Shown: positions 10,609-20,117 of the stretch, in pieces | Numbering within the stretch: the first letter of the stretch is position 1 | Layout of the letters: each line of letters begins with the position of its first letter | NCBI GenBank assembly: GCA_015655125.1 | Contig: JAATFP010000060.1 | Coordinates: 1-39,315 of the forward strand | Direction: 5' to 3' | Source of the DNA: Chitinophagales bacterium | GTDB lineage: Bacteria; Bacteroidota; Bacteroidia; Chitinophagales; Chitinophagaceae | DNA length: 39,315 bases | Position numbers and translations under genes: made by a program | The notes under the pieces: model-generated | What the model was told of the DNA's origin: nothing | Database searches by the model: none | Seen by the model: the letters and a program-made list of their open reading frames with translations, nothing else

Positions 10609-10635
10609 GGGTTTTGAAACGTGATTAACTTTTTC

Positions 10636-13600
10636 TTAATTTATCAAAACCGTCTTCGTGTATCGCTTACCATCAGTTCCGGTAAGCACAAAATAGTAAC
10701 TGCCTGCAGCAAAACTCTCTGGCAATGTAATGAGTTGCGAAATATTGCCGGATGCGATATTGATCGTGCGGCTGTAACACAGCTTTCCATTTACAGAATA
10801 CATTGACAAAGTATGTTTACCATTTTCCATTCCGGAAAGATTAAGCGTGAAACGCCTGCCTGTTGCCGGATTAGGAAAGATGTTCATTTCTGCGGTTGTG
10901 GCGGCAGTATTTAATTTAACGATGTTGGTATAAGTTATCTTACCGGCGATATCTGTAATTTTTACGCGATAAAAATTCACGCCTTGTAAGGGTGCCTGAT
11001 CCACTGAAACATACTCCTGCGGTGTTGAAATATTTCTTGCGGCAATTGTATGGAGCGCTGCGAAACGAACTCCGTCAATCGACCTTTCCAATATATAACT
11101 CCTTACAGCCGTTTCATTTTGAACGTTCCACTGCACCCTTACAGTGTTGGCCTCGCTTTGTGCGCTGATTGCCGCAACCGTTACGGGCAGCGTAAATAGT
11201 GAACCGTAGGCTTCCAGTTCCCAGATGGAATACCCATATATTGTTCCGCGTTTGGTTCCGTAAATGCGCAGGTAACGGCCGGAACCGGATAAAGATGTGT
11301 GATCGTTTATCAAGACATTGTTGCCGGTTACGGTTTTGACTGTTGTCCAATCTTCATTGTTTGTTGGCGATAGCTGAACAAGATAATCTTCTGCGTAAGC
11401 GCCTTCCCAGGTGATCTTCACTTCATTGATATTATACATTGCGCCGAGATCAACCGTGATCCATTGCGGATCCGCGAAAGCACTTTCCCACCGCGTACCG
11501 ATGTTGCCATCTACCGCAGCAGCCGCGTTTCCGGTGGAGGCAGTGGCAGGTTTCAACAGGCAAAGATTCGGTCCGCGCGTATCCGGCGTAACTGTTATAT
11601 GAATCGCAGAAGAAATTGTACTCACACCAAGATTGTCGTACGCTATTGCAGTAACAGTATAACTTCCTTGCGAAACATTGGTCCAGTCAAAAGTGTATGG
11701 CGCTGTAAAGTCAGTACCGATCAACGTTGCGCCATTATAAAATTCCACCTTTAAAATACTGCCGTCGGCATCGCTTGCATTTGCCGCCAAGGGGATGGTT
11801 GCCGGCGCTATATAACTCGAATTATCTGCTGGTGCCGTCACGGAAACCGTTGGCGGCGTGTTTGCAATTACATTGTCGCCCCACGCTTCCAGTTCCCAGA
11901 TAGAGTATCCATAAACAGTTCCTCTTACTGTGCCGAGTATACGAAGGTATTTTCCGTTTCCTGTCAGGCCCGTCCAGTCGTTGATCAATGTGCTGTTGCC
12001 GGTAACGTTCTTCAATGTTGTCCAGTTCAAACTATCCGTTGATATTTGTATCTCGTAATCCTTTCCATATGCGCCTTCCCATGTGATCTTCACCTGGTCA
12101 ACATTATAATTGGCACCCATGTTCACCACGATCGATTGCGGATCGGCGGATGCACTTTCCCACCTGGTACCGATATTGCCATCTACCGCAAGCGCGGCGT
12201 TTCCTGTAGTTGCAAATGCAGGTTTTAGCAAGCACAAATTCGGGCCACGGGTAGAGGCATCTTTCACTTCAATATTGACAGGGGCAGATATAACAGAATC
12301 GCCGCGGTTATCAAATGCCTTTGCTGTGATCACAAAGCTTCCGATGGGGGCGCTCCAGTTGAAGCCGAATGGAGCCGTTGTGGAGGTCCCGATCAGATTT
12401 GCCCCTTCAAAATATTTCACTTTTGTAATACTGCCATCGCTATCCTGAGCATTTACAGTAAATGCCACCGCATTGGGTTGATAGATCTTTGCATTGTTCA
12501 ACGGATTGGTAATGCTTATTGTCGGCAGCGAATTCGGGGGTGCCTGTATCGTATAGTAAACATTGTCAAAATAAAAATCCGTTGCAGCAGCCGGGGCATC
12601 ACCCGCAAACGTAAATGCCTGCGATACCACACTCAGATCGATTGCGCCAAACAAACTTAATGGTATTGTTATCTCGTGCCATTGCCCGTCGCGTACCAGT
12701 CCCAGTTTTTCCTCGCCGGCAGCAAAAACAACCGCCCCTTCGCCGGCAGTGGTGATAATGGAAAATTTAAATGATCCGGCATAAGTTGTTTTCATGTGAA
12801 GCTTAAGCGAGCCATCTGCGAAATGCGTAAGGTTGCGGATATCATTGGCCACGCCAAACCCAAACCAATTGGCCGCAGGTGCATGAAATGCGAGTACCTG
12901 TGAACCTTCGAATGGTGCAGCACCGGTAATATTGGTCAGGCTGTTCCACACATATAAATTAGCGTCCACGCCGTAAGTGAGTTTTTCTACGATCGTGGGA
13001 TCTTCGCTGTAGATGCCATATTTATCTGCGGTGATTACGTTATCATTAACGGTAAATGTTACGGGAGCAGAAACAGTGCTGTTTTGCCCGTTGTCGTAAG
13101 CTTTTGCAGTGATGGTGTACGTGCCCATATCCACTCCGGTCCATGCGAAGGTGTATGGTGCAGTATTGTCTGTACCCAGCAAAGTTGTGCCGTTATAAAA
13201 TTCTACTTTTTCTATTACACCATCATCCGTTGCGTTTACCGCAATATTCACGTTGGCTGGTTTTGTATAAACCGACGATGCTGTTGGCGAAGTAATGCTC
13301 ACTACGGGTGCTGTGTTACCCGCCGCCGCTACATATACTTTCACTAAAGCAGATGTAGTAGTGGTACCATCATTATCCGTTGCTTTTGCTTTTAGAAAAT
13401 GAATTCCTTCCGGCGCATTGTTCCACGTAAAATTGAATGGTGCAACAGTACTTGATCCGAGATAATTACTGCTATCATAGTAATCAACTTTAGTAACGGT
13501 TCCGTTCACATCAGCAGCATTTACAGTGATGGAAACATTGGCCGGTGTATTAAACAACGCATTAGCCGCAGGTGAAGTGATGCTCACTGTTGGCGCAGGA

Positions 13601-14991
13601 TTAGCCGCAACACCACCGGTGTAATAAATATCATCGAGATAAAAATCAAAGGCAGTTGCAGGTGCATCGCCCGAAAGCATAAACAGCTGGCTGACCGTAT
13701 AAAGATCCACGGCGCCAAACGCGCTCACCGGAATCGTTACCTGGTGCCATTGCCCATCGCGCACCAAACCGTAATCGTTGCCGGTAAAGTTCACCCATCC
13801 TTCACCACCGCCTGTGGCGATGCCCACTTTGAATACGGCACCGGAACTCGTTTTCATCTGGAACTTCAGCGAACCATTTTTAAAATTCACCATATTGCGC
13901 GTGTCATTTGCTACGCCCAGGCCGAACCATGTTCCTGCATTGGCATGAAAGTTCCAGCTTTGATTTCCTTCAAACGGCGCGGGTGCAGGAGTAATGTTGC
14001 TGATGTTGTTCCATAAATAGAGGTTCGCATCCAGACCATATGTAACAGAGTCATTCTTTGGTGTGGTTTCGGTAAAGATGCCAAATACGCCTTCTGGTGC
14101 GTTGTTTTGCGCAAGGAAAATTTCATCTCCATGTGTAATATCCTGATATAATTTAATGTAATCCACTTGCATTTGCGCAGGCAATGGTGCCGTTATACCG
14201 GCTTCGGTAGGAATGCCTGGATAGTTACCACCAACAGCGAGATTGAGAACAATATATTGTTGCTTTTGAAATGCATCAAGTCCGTTGCCACCGGCGATGC
14301 CGATGCGATAAAACGGTGTTCCATCGATCGATATCACTAAAAAATTGGCGTCCCAATCCAGCTTATAAAGATGGTAATCGTCATCGAGATTTGCCACAAC
14401 CGTAGTATCTTTTGCGTAGGTGGCATGGCCGGTGTATCCGCCTGGATTTTCGGTCCACCAATGCGTTGCAGAGCTTAACGTCCGGCGTGCCGTTCCGTTT
14501 GCAAGGGCCTGGGCAAACCCCATTTCAAGAATATCCACTTCACCGTTGTGTGGCCATGTGCCACCGGTTGCACCCAGCAACCAGAATGCAGGCCAGAGTC
14601 CATTGGCCACATTGGGTACTTTGATGCGTGCTTCCAGCGAGCCGTACTTAAATGCCATTCGACCCTGTGTTTTAATCCGCCCCGATGTGAAAGGCTTGCC
14701 GCCCATAGATTCGCGGCGCGCTTCAATAATAAGGTTGCCATTTTCAAGGCGAACATTTTCGGGGCGCCTGGAGTAATACTCCAATTCGTTGTTGCCCCAA
14801 CCGCAGTTGCCACTTGCGCAACCGTCCCCTATTTCATAGGTCCATGTCGTTGTGTCAAGTACGCTGCCGTTGAAATTTTGTTCCCACACCAGTACCTGCT
14901 GGGCATTGGCATAGCCGGAAAAAACAATAGCGATTAAGAGCAGGCAATACCTCACGGCATGCAGGGAGAAAGATGGTACATTTTTCTTCAT
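10636..14991 (-). CDS. Large secreted multimodular GH16 beta-glucanase with T9SS sorting domain
   Basis: The 1451-residue protein has a signal peptide (1-31, cleavage after YANA or ANAQ) and a GH16 catalytic domain to about residue 285, with the motif EVDILE at 151-156 giving nucleophile E151, D153 and acid/base E156. Two copies of a beta-sandwich module that looks carbohydrate binding follow at about 288-460 and 657-818; four bacterial Ig-like domains lie at about 466-558, 560-651, 823-910 and 1046-1135; two F5/8 type C (discoidin-like) domains lie at about 914-1038 and 1138-1263. A fibronectin-III-like module and a T9SS sorting domain (MNIFPNPATGRRFTLNLSG onward, about 1370-1451) end it. 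Predicted role: extracellular hydrolysis of laminarin or another beta-1,3/1,4-glucan. It stands alone, without SusCD genes nearby, so the exact glucan is open. Confidence 0.93.
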   Translation of the reverse strand: MKKNVPSFSLHAVRYCLLLIAIVFSGYANAQQVLVWEQNFNGSVLDTTTWTYEIGDGCASGNCGWGNNELEYYSRRPENVRLENGNLIIEARRESMGGKPFTSGRIKTQGRMAFKYGSLEARIKVPNVANGLWPAFWLLGATGGTWPHNGEVDILEMGFAQALANGTARRTLSSATHWWTENPGGYTGHATYAKDTTVVANLDDDYHLYKLDWDANFLVISIDGTPFYRIGIAGGNGLDAFQKQQYIVLNLAVGGNYPGIPTEAGITAPLPAQMQVDYIKLYQDITHGDEIFLAQNNAPEGVFGIFTETTPKNDSVTYGLDANLYLWNNISNITPAPAPFEGNQSWNFHANAGTWFGLGVANDTRNMVNFKNGSLKFQMKTSSGAVFKVGIATGGGEGWVNFTGNDYGLVRDGQWHQVTIPVSAFGAVDLYTVSQLFMLSGDAPATAFDFYLDDIYYTGGVAANPAPTVSITSPAANALFNTPANVSITVNAADVNGTVTKVDYYDSSNYLGSSTVAPFNFTWNNAPEGIHFLKAKATDNDGTTTTSALVKVYVAAAGNTAPVVSITSPTASSVYTKPANVNIAVNATDDGVIEKVEFYNGTTLLGTDNTAPYTFAWTGVDMGTYTITAKAYDNGQNSTVSAPVTFTVNDNVITADKYGIYSEDPTIVEKLTYGVDANLYVWNSLTNITGAAPFEGSQVLAFHAPAANWFGFGVANDIRNLTHFADGSLKLHMKTTYAGSFKFSIITTAGEGAVVFAAGEEKLGLVRDGQWHEITIPLSLFGAIDLSVVSQAFTFAGDAPAAATDFYFDNVYYTIQAPPNSLPTISITNPLNNAKIYQPNAVAFTVNAQDSDGSITKVKYFEGANLIGTSTTAPFGFNWSAPIGSFVITAKAFDNRGDSVISAPVNIEVKDASTRGPNLCLLKPAFATTGNAALAVDGNIGTRWESASADPQSIVVNMGANYNVDQVKITWEGAYGKDYEIQISTDSLNWTTLKNVTGNSTLINDWTGLTGNGKYLRILGTVRGTVYGYSIWELEAWGDNVIANTPPTVSVTAPADNSSYIAPATIPLAANASDADGSILKVEFYNGATLIGTDFTAPYTFDWTNVSQGSYTVTAIAYDNLGVSTISSAIHITVTPDTRGPNLCLLKPATASTGNAAAAVDGNIGTRWESAFADPQWITVDLGAMYNINEVKITWEGAYAEDYLVQLSPTNNEDWTTVKTVTGNNVLINDHTSLSGSGRYLRIYGTKRGTIYGYSIWELEAYGSLFTLPVTVAAISAQSEANTVRVQWNVQNETAVRSYILERSIDGVRFAALHTIAARNISTPQEYVSVDQAPLQGVNFYRVKITDIAGKITYTNIVKLNTAATTAEMNIFPNPATGRRFTLNLSGMENGKHTLSMYSVNGKLCYSRTINIASGNISQLITLPESFAAGSYYFVLTGTDGKRYTKTVLIN

Positions 14992-15340
14992 GATGGCTGT
15001 TTAAAATTTGTGATACAATCGAGGCCTCAAAACTAACAGCAAATGATTTCGAACCGGCCGCTTTTGCTACTTCATTTCTACATCAGAATTGTCATAAACA
15101 GCTATTTCGCTACATCAACTTCTGCTCGTTTGTACGAAGAATCAGCGCAATAGAAAACCTACGGTTTCGCAATAATGTTTTTACCTGCGATAAATTGCGG
15201 ACCAAAGATGCTATATGCTTGTTTGTTTTGCGGTTTATATTCTTTCCGCTAATATTGTAAAGACGATCGGCCCTCGTCTTTATTTACACTTATGAGAGCA
15301 ACACGCGGGTAGGTTTCACCATAAAATAATCGTATAACCA
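14992..15340. other. Divergent promoter region between the GH16 gene and the RluE-like gene
   Basis: No gene is visible. The right part holds a promoter-like pair (15227-15257) and a 9-bp-stem hairpin (15258-15282) in the leader of the RluE-like gene. I found no clear -7 box for the GH16 gene on the other strand. Confidence 0.5.
15227..15257 (+). promoter_or_regulatory. Bacteroidota-type promoter for the pseudouridine synthase gene
   Basis: TTTG at 15227-15230 is followed after exactly 19 bp by TAATATTG at 15250-15257, one mismatch from TAnnTTTG. The start site would fall near 15264, inside the hairpin at 15258-15282 (taaagacga with tcgtcttta, loop tcggccc), leaving a leader of about 75 nt. 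Confidence 0.4.
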
Positions 15341-15937
15341 TTGAAAGCGAACCGGTATTTCATTCTTAACAAGCCGTTCAACATGGTATCTCAATTTGTG
15401 AGTTCGCATAAAGTTGCATTGCTTGGCGACCTTGATTTTGTATTTCCCGAAGGTACCCATGCTATCGGGCGACTGGATAATGAAAGTGAAGGCTTGCTGC
15501 TGCTTACTACGGATAAGAAGGTAACCCGCAAGATATTTTTGGGTGAACACCCTCATCGCCGCACTTATTTAGTGATGGTTCAGAATAAGATGACGGCAGA
15601 AACTTTCCAACTTTTGAAACAAGGTATCCCGATAAGGATCAAGGGTGGCCAATATCATACTGCAGTTCCCGCTTCTATCGAAATCGTAAACCGTCCGGAA
15701 AGTATCTATCCGTATGCAACCGATCGCCGCGAAATTTATCCCCATACCTGGTTGCTCATCACGTTAACGGAAGGAAAGTATCACCAGGTACGAAAAATGG
15801 TACTGGCGGTAAAACACCGTTGCCTCCGGCTGATAAGAATAAATATGGAGGATCTGAATATCGAAGGCGTGGCGCCCGGCGAAGTAAAAGAGATTTCGCA
15901 GGAAGAATTTTACACCAAAACCAATATCCATCTGTGA
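15341..15937 (+). CDS. rRNA pseudouridine synthase, RluE-type (RsuA/RluB/E/F family)
   Basis: The 198-residue protein starts directly with RYFILNKPFNMVSQF, the usual N-terminus of short RluE-type enzymes without an S4 domain. The catalytic signature GRLDNESEGLLLLT lies at residues 44-57 with the catalytic aspartate D46, and GKYHQVRKM follows near residue 150. Members isomerise a uridine in 23S rRNA (U2457 in E. coli for RluE). The start must be TTG at 15341, since an in-frame stop (15335-15337) lies two codons upstream and no ATG fits; TTG would lower translation. Downstream it converges on a lipoprotein gene. Confidence 0.9.
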   Translation: MKANRYFILNKPFNMVSQFVSSHKVALLGDLDFVFPEGTHAIGRLDNESEGLLLLTTDKKVTRKIFLGEHPHRRTYLVMVQNKMTAETFQLLKQGIPIRIKGGQYHTAVPASIEIVNRPESIYPYATDRREIYPHTWLLITLTEGKYHQVRKMVLAVKHRCLRLIRINMEDLNIEGVAPGEVKEISQEEFYTKTNIHL

Positions 15938-16023
15938 TGTATGATATCATTAAAATTGCAGATGCTTTTCTATCTTAAAGTCTTGGCCAAACTTAAAAAT
16001 ATTATACATCAAAGATCACAGAT
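15930..16023. repeat. Imperfect palindrome between convergent genes
   Basis: Outer arms atctgtga (15930-15937) and tcacagat (16016-16023) and inner arms tgatgtat (15935-15942) and atacatca (16004-16011) pair across a core of about 60 bp. The element covers the stop codons of both convergent genes, so it may act as a two-way transcription end. A related string (ttatacatcatcc) recurs near 38602. Confidence 0.4.
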
Positions 16024-16477
16024 AAACCCTTAGGTTTTGTGCAGATATATTGTTCACCAATGGTGTGATAATTTTCAGTGAATCTACCGTATGATTGGTG
16101 CTGGTGGCACTGCTTAATGTATGAACGGTGATGCTGCCGCAATCCGCAGAGATCACATGTGTCTGCGAAGTATATGCCACTGTGATTGTATCCGAAACTG
16201 CCGGTGGCAAAGTAAGTACAAATTTAAAGGTATCGCTTGCAGCATCAAGCTCTACTGCAAAAGAAGATTTACCGGTGACATTACTGAGAATGGGCGCATT
16301 GTGAATGGTTGAAACAGAGAATGAAGCAGGTGTGATGGGATCCGGAGATGAAGCATAATAAAAACTGCTGTTCATTGCCACATATACCGAAGAAGCACAA
16401 ACGTTGTAGGTATCGGAGCACGAAAAAAACAAGAGGCAGAAACCGCTCCCGGCGATGATCGGTAGTAATTTAATCAT
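16016..16477 (-). CDS. Hypothetical lipoprotein
   Basis: The 153-residue protein begins with a lipoprotein signal peptide, MIKLLPIIAGSGFCLLFFSC, with the lipobox LFFSC placing the modified cysteine at residue 20. The remainder (about 130 residues) is rich in Ser, Thr and Val with alternating hydrophobic strands, so it is probably a small all-beta domain anchored in the outer membrane. I recognise no family. It ends within the palindrome shared with the convergent RluE-like gene and starts 74 bp after the GH3 gene stop on the same strand, so co-transcription with the GH3 gene is possible. Confidence 0.75.
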   Translation of the reverse strand: MIKLLPIIAGSGFCLLFFSCSDTYNVCASSVYVAMNSSFYYASSPDPITPASFSVSTIHNAPILSNVTGKSSFAVELDAASDTFKFVLTLPPAVSDTITVAYTSQTHVISADCGSITVHTLSSATSTNHTVDSLKIITPLVNNISAQNLRVYL

Positions 16478-16551
16478 AATTGAATTTGAAAATTCAACTG
16501 CAAGATAGTTCGTCAGGTTTATAAAAGGAAAGAATTTATAATTTGTTTACA

Positions 16552-19455
16552 TTACTCTGATATTGCACTATACAGCACTTCATGGATCTTCGGGCGAACA
16601 TTCATATTGAGCAACAGGTTGCTGACCACCGGATGAACACGATTGCTGAGAAAGATATAAACGAGGTTCTTTGCAGGATCTGCCCACACACAGGTTCCGG
16701 TAAAGCCCGTGTGGCCAAAAGTTTGCGATGAGGCGGATAAGGCGGGATATGGATCTTTACGTGTTCCGTTGTCCTTTTCCGGCTTGTCAAATCCATAGCC
16801 CCGGCGGCTTATATCACTGTGGTATGCGGTAAACAGGTCGATTGTTTGTTTTTGAAGATAGCGCCTTCCATTAAACGTTCCGCCATTCAGCAACATCTGC
16901 ATAATGGCCGCAAGATCATATGCCGTGCTGTATAAACCTGCATGACCGGCCACACCGCCAAACATTGCCGCACCCTGATCGTGTACAAATCCGCGCAACA
17001 ATTGTTTCCGGAAAGAAGAATCGTATTCCGTTGGCACAACACGCGCAAATGGCAACCGCTCCAAAGGCTTAAAACCAATACTTGTGAGCCCCATGGGTAA
17101 ATAAAATTCCTTGCGCACATATTCTTCCAAAGGCATGGCGGTAATGGCCTCCACGATGCGGCCCAGGAAAATAAAATCATTATCGCTGTATACATATTTG
17201 TCTTGCAGACCGAGCGGGCTGGACAAAATTTTCTGGTACATCATATCGCGGTAAGTTGTTCTCATAAAAAAATCCTTCGCCACGGTGATGGAAAAGGAAT
17301 CACTTTTTGTTGAACTGTAAATATTCTTTGGTGGCGAGCCTGGAACGTCGATGGTTTCTTTGTAAAACGGAATATAAGCCACCAGCCCTGCCTGGTGTAA
17401 TAATATTTTCTCTATCAGCAGGTAAGCTTTGTCTGTACCTTTTGTCCAGGGAAGATAATCGCCCAATGTTTTCTTTAGATCAAGCTTGCCTTCTTCATAC
17501 AATCTCATCACGCAAAGAGTGGTTGCGCAGATCTTGGTTACGGAAGCCATGTCGTATATTGCATCTAGTGTTACAGGTTCTTTATTTTCATACGTATAAT
17601 TGCCAAAAGCTTTTTCGTAAATGATGCGGCCGTCTTTTACCGCCATTACCACGCAGCCCGGCGTGGCGCCTTTCACGATCGCATCATTTGCAATGGAATC
17701 TATTTTGTACAGCTTGCTTTCATTTACGCCCCATCGGTTGAAAGTGTCTACCGGCAGATTGTAAACGGCTGTGCTTGCTCCTGTGCCGTATGTAAGATTG
17801 TTACATACGGTTACCGGCAATGTGCCTTTAAATGCCAGTTTCCCTTGCAGCAGATCGATGGCCGTATTTTGAACAATGCTATCGTCTTCATAACAAACCA
17901 CCAGGTTTTTAGCATCGCACCAGTTCTTTGCTGCGTAAGCATTTCCAAATAAAAATGTGATCGTTTGCGGTTGAAGTTGCAATTGCTTCACCACAGAAAC
18001 CTCCGCAGGTGTAAGGTCAAAGTTTGTTGAAGGCGAACGACTGAGTCCATGAATGCCGATCACGATCTTTTTATAGCCCTTCGCTTTTCCGGCCGCCGAT
18101 GCCGCATCCGTTGCAAACAACACATCTGCATTGTAGTCGGCACGCATTCTTTTTGCAAACGCATTATCAGCGTTGATACCAACGGCCACATATAAAACAT
18201 CCGTTTTTTTATTATTCGCGAAAATCGTTAATGGAAAGAATACGGTATCTTTTTTATTTACTAACGTTATGGCGTTTTCCGCAACGAGCCGGCGCATTGC
18301 CGGAACCTTATCATTCAGATCCGCCGTAAGATTGGCAGTGTTGATCGGTTGCAGCTGTGAAAGACCATATTGATATTTTGCCAGCAACACTTTTTTACAA
18401 TGAAATTCAATATCTGTCCAGCTGATCTGTTTTTTATCAATCGCCGCTTTTATCTTTTCAATACTCATCGGCACATCGCCTGGCAAACAAAGCATATCGT
18501 TGCCCGCTATGATAGATTGTACCGAAGCTTCGCCATCGGGAAAGAATTTTTTTACCCCCTGCATTTCCAATGCATCGGTAAATGTAAGCCCCTGGTAACC
18601 GAGCGTATTGCGCATCAGCCCATTGATATTTTTTGGCGACAAAGATGTGGCTCGGTTCTTCGTGCTGTCGATAGACGGAATGTACAAATGTGCCACCATC
18701 ACACTTCCAACGCCGGCGGCAAATATTTTACGGAACGGATAAAGTTCCAGGGAATCAAGCTGCACAATTGATTTATTGATCACAGGAAGGTCGTAATGCG
18801 AGTCAACCGCCACGTCGCCATGACCGGGAAAATGTTTGGCGCACCCCATCACGCCCGCGTCCTGCATGCCTTTCATATAGGCCACACCGAAGTCGGCCAC
18901 CTTGTATTTATCTTCCCCGAAACTGCGATCGTTGATCACCGGGTTGTTCGGATTGTTGTTCACATCCACTACCGGTGCGTAATTTACCTGCAGCCCGATT
19001 CTTTTGCATTGTTCCGCAACAAGTTGTCCATATTTATAAACGATGGTCGCATCTTTCATGGCGCCGAGCATCATTTGTTTTGGCAATGGCAATACGCTGT
19101 CGGTCATACGCATGCCAACGCCCCATTCTGCGTCGATGCACATCATCAGTGGCGTTTTTGCCTGTGCCTGCAGGTTGTTGATGATTGTTGCCTGCTTCAC
19201 CGGGCTTCCCTGGAACAGGCACACGCCGCCGATATTATAATCTTTGATGAGTTTTGAAACCTGGTCGTCAAAAAAAGTAATCGTCTTTGTTTTACTGTCG
19301 ATAGTAGACAAACGGACGACCATCAGTTGGGCAATACGCTGGTCGTTGTTCAGGGAATTATAAACACTGTCGGCCCATTTCTGCGCAGGAGATTGTGCGG
19401 GTAATGACTGATTGATCAATATTGCAATGATTACAAGAAAGAGGTTTCTTTTCAT
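16552..19455 (-). CDS. GH3 beta-N-acetylhexosaminidase (NagZ-like) fused to a class C beta-lactamase-like domain
   Basis: The 967-residue protein has a signal peptide (1-20, ending SLPA) and two enzyme domains. The N-terminal GH3 domain has the NagZ signature KHFPGHG at residues 207-213 with D218-S-H220 as the likely acid/base dyad, and nucleophile D294 in TFTDALEMQG. The C-terminal half is a serine beta-lactamase/esterase fold: S638-V-T-K641 (SxxK), Y756-S-D758 in place of YxN, and H915-T-G917 in place of KTG. Fusions of this kind are known in Bacteroidota. The NagZ half should release N-acetylglucosamine or anhydromuropeptides from wall fragments; the second half may act as an esterase, D-amino peptidase or carboxypeptidase. 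Export implies periplasmic action, unlike cytoplasmic NagZ of enterobacteria. Confidence 0.92.
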   Translation of the reverse strand: MKRNLFLVIIAILINQSLPAQSPAQKWADSVYNSLNNDQRIAQLMVVRLSTIDSKTKTITFFDDQVSKLIKDYNIGGVCLFQGSPVKQATIINNLQAQAKTPLMMCIDAEWGVGMRMTDSVLPLPKQMMLGAMKDATIVYKYGQLVAEQCKRIGLQVNYAPVVDVNNNPNNPVINDRSFGEDKYKVADFGVAYMKGMQDAGVMGCAKHFPGHGDVAVDSHYDLPVINKSIVQLDSLELYPFRKIFAAGVGSVMVAHLYIPSIDSTKNRATSLSPKNINGLMRNTLGYQGLTFTDALEMQGVKKFFPDGEASVQSIIAGNDMLCLPGDVPMSIEKIKAAIDKKQISWTDIEFHCKKVLLAKYQYGLSQLQPINTANLTADLNDKVPAMRRLVAENAITLVNKKDTVFFPLTIFANNKKTDVLYVAVGINADNAFAKRMRADYNADVLFATDAASAAGKAKGYKKIVIGIHGLSRSPSTNFDLTPAEVSVVKQLQLQPQTITFLFGNAYAAKNWCDAKNLVVCYEDDSIVQNTAIDLLQGKLAFKGTLPVTVCNNLTYGTGASTAVYNLPVDTFNRWGVNESKLYKIDSIANDAIVKGATPGCVVMAVKDGRIIYEKAFGNYTYENKEPVTLDAIYDMASVTKICATTLCVMRLYEEGKLDLKKTLGDYLPWTKGTDKAYLLIEKILLHQAGLVAYIPFYKETIDVPGSPPKNIYSSTKSDSFSITVAKDFFMRTTYRDMMYQKILSSPLGLQDKYVYSDNDFIFLGRIVEAITAMPLEEYVRKEFYLPMGLTSIGFKPLERLPFARVVPTEYDSSFRKQLLRGFVHDQGAAMFGGVAGHAGLYSTAYDLAAIMQMLLNGGTFNGRRYLQKQTIDLFTAYHSDISRRGYGFDKPEKDNGTRKDPYPALSASSQTFGHTGFTGTCVWADPAKNLVYIFLSNRVHPVVSNLLLNMNVRPKIHEVLYSAISE

Positions 19456-19480
19456 TGAATAAATTTACGGAAATAGTTGC

Positions 19481-19597
19481 GAGTTACGGGTTGCGGGTTA
19501 TTCTTGTTCAATGATTTCATTTCTCTGCAGTAAAGTACTGCGGGCCGGTTCATTAAAATTGAAGCGCCGGCGACGGAAAACCCGTCACCCGTAACTC
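19481..19597. repeat. Inverted repeat between the GH3 gene and the PH-like gene
   Basis: gagttacgggttgcgggtt (19481-19499) pairs with aacccgtcacccgtaactc (19579-19597), 19 bp with two mismatches, across a 79-bp core. The right arm overlaps the stop codon of the gene ending at 19596. It differs in sequence from the other palindrome families in the window. Confidence 0.55.
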
Positions 19598-20117
19598 ACA
19601 ACCGGCCATCTTTCCATTGTCCGAGCTTTTGTAAAACTGCATTCACTTCTTCCGGTTTCCTTGTGCCGATCAGAAGTTTCGCGCCGCGTGTTGTAATCAA
19701 CTGAATACCTTCGTTCCCCGAAACATTCAACGCGCGGTTGCTGCCGATACCGCGCAATCCCCAACCGCCGTATTCGCGTAGCGGATGATAAATGCGGACA
19801 TAACATTGCTGCAATTCGGTCCAATCGTAGTGCCGCATCATAATTTGAAAAGGGAAAAAACGCACATAAATCCCATCGCCTTTGATGGCCGTATCGAGCC
19901 GCATATTTAAAAATAAGACAGACAATAAAATGGTCATGCCCGTGGCAATGGATAATCCGGTATTGGACATCGGCTTGTCGCCAAATGTGTGGTTGTGGTG
20001 CAGAATTATTTGTTGCACAAAACCATAGATGAACATTCCGTTGATGCCCAGCAAGAGCAGCCAAAGCCAGATCTGCTTAAAACGTTGGGTTTCGGAGAAG
20101 AGTGTTTCTGTTTGCAT
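19596..20117 (-). CDS. Two-TM membrane protein with PH-like C-terminal domain
   Basis: The 173-residue protein has two predicted membrane helices (about residues 15-37 and 53-71) and a soluble C-terminal part of about 100 residues. In that part, DTAIKGDGIYVRFFPFQ, WTELQQCYVR, GIGSNRALNVSG and GIQLITTRGAKLLIGTRKPEEV follow the strand pattern of bacterial PH-like (bPH2-type) domains, with a final helix EEVNAVLQKL. No enzymatic motif is visible. The function is unknown; a structural or lipid-proximal role is only a guess. It starts with ATG at 20117 and lies 83 bp after the bestrophin gene on the same strand, which may read into it. Confidence 0.75.
   Translation of the reverse strand: MQTETLFSETQRFKQIWLWLLLLGINGMFIYGFVQQIILHHNHTFGDKPMSNTGLSIATGMTILLSVLFLNMRLDTAIKGDGIYVRFFPFQIMMRHYDWTELQQCYVRIYHPLREYGGWGLRGIGSNRALNVSGNEGIQLITTRGAKLLIGTRKPEEVNAVLQKLGQWKDGRL

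Larger units (their letters stand above)
9811..10635. other. Long gap between the R-M cassette and the GH16 gene
   Basis: No solid gene was found. Positions 10035-10064 hold a strong hairpin that works as a terminator in either direction. On the minus strand a promoter-like pair (TTG opposite 10345-10347 and CATCTTTG opposite 10317-10324) would drive a transcript of about 275 nt ending at that hairpin. Within it lie two copies of gatattggataaa (10178, 10234) and nested inverted repeats. A 60-codon open frame on the minus strand (roughly 10300 to 10120) lacks a usable start codon. A second hairpin at 10587-10608 belongs to the GH16 gene. The stretch 10325-10580 is AT-rich and otherwise featureless. 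Confidence 0.5.
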
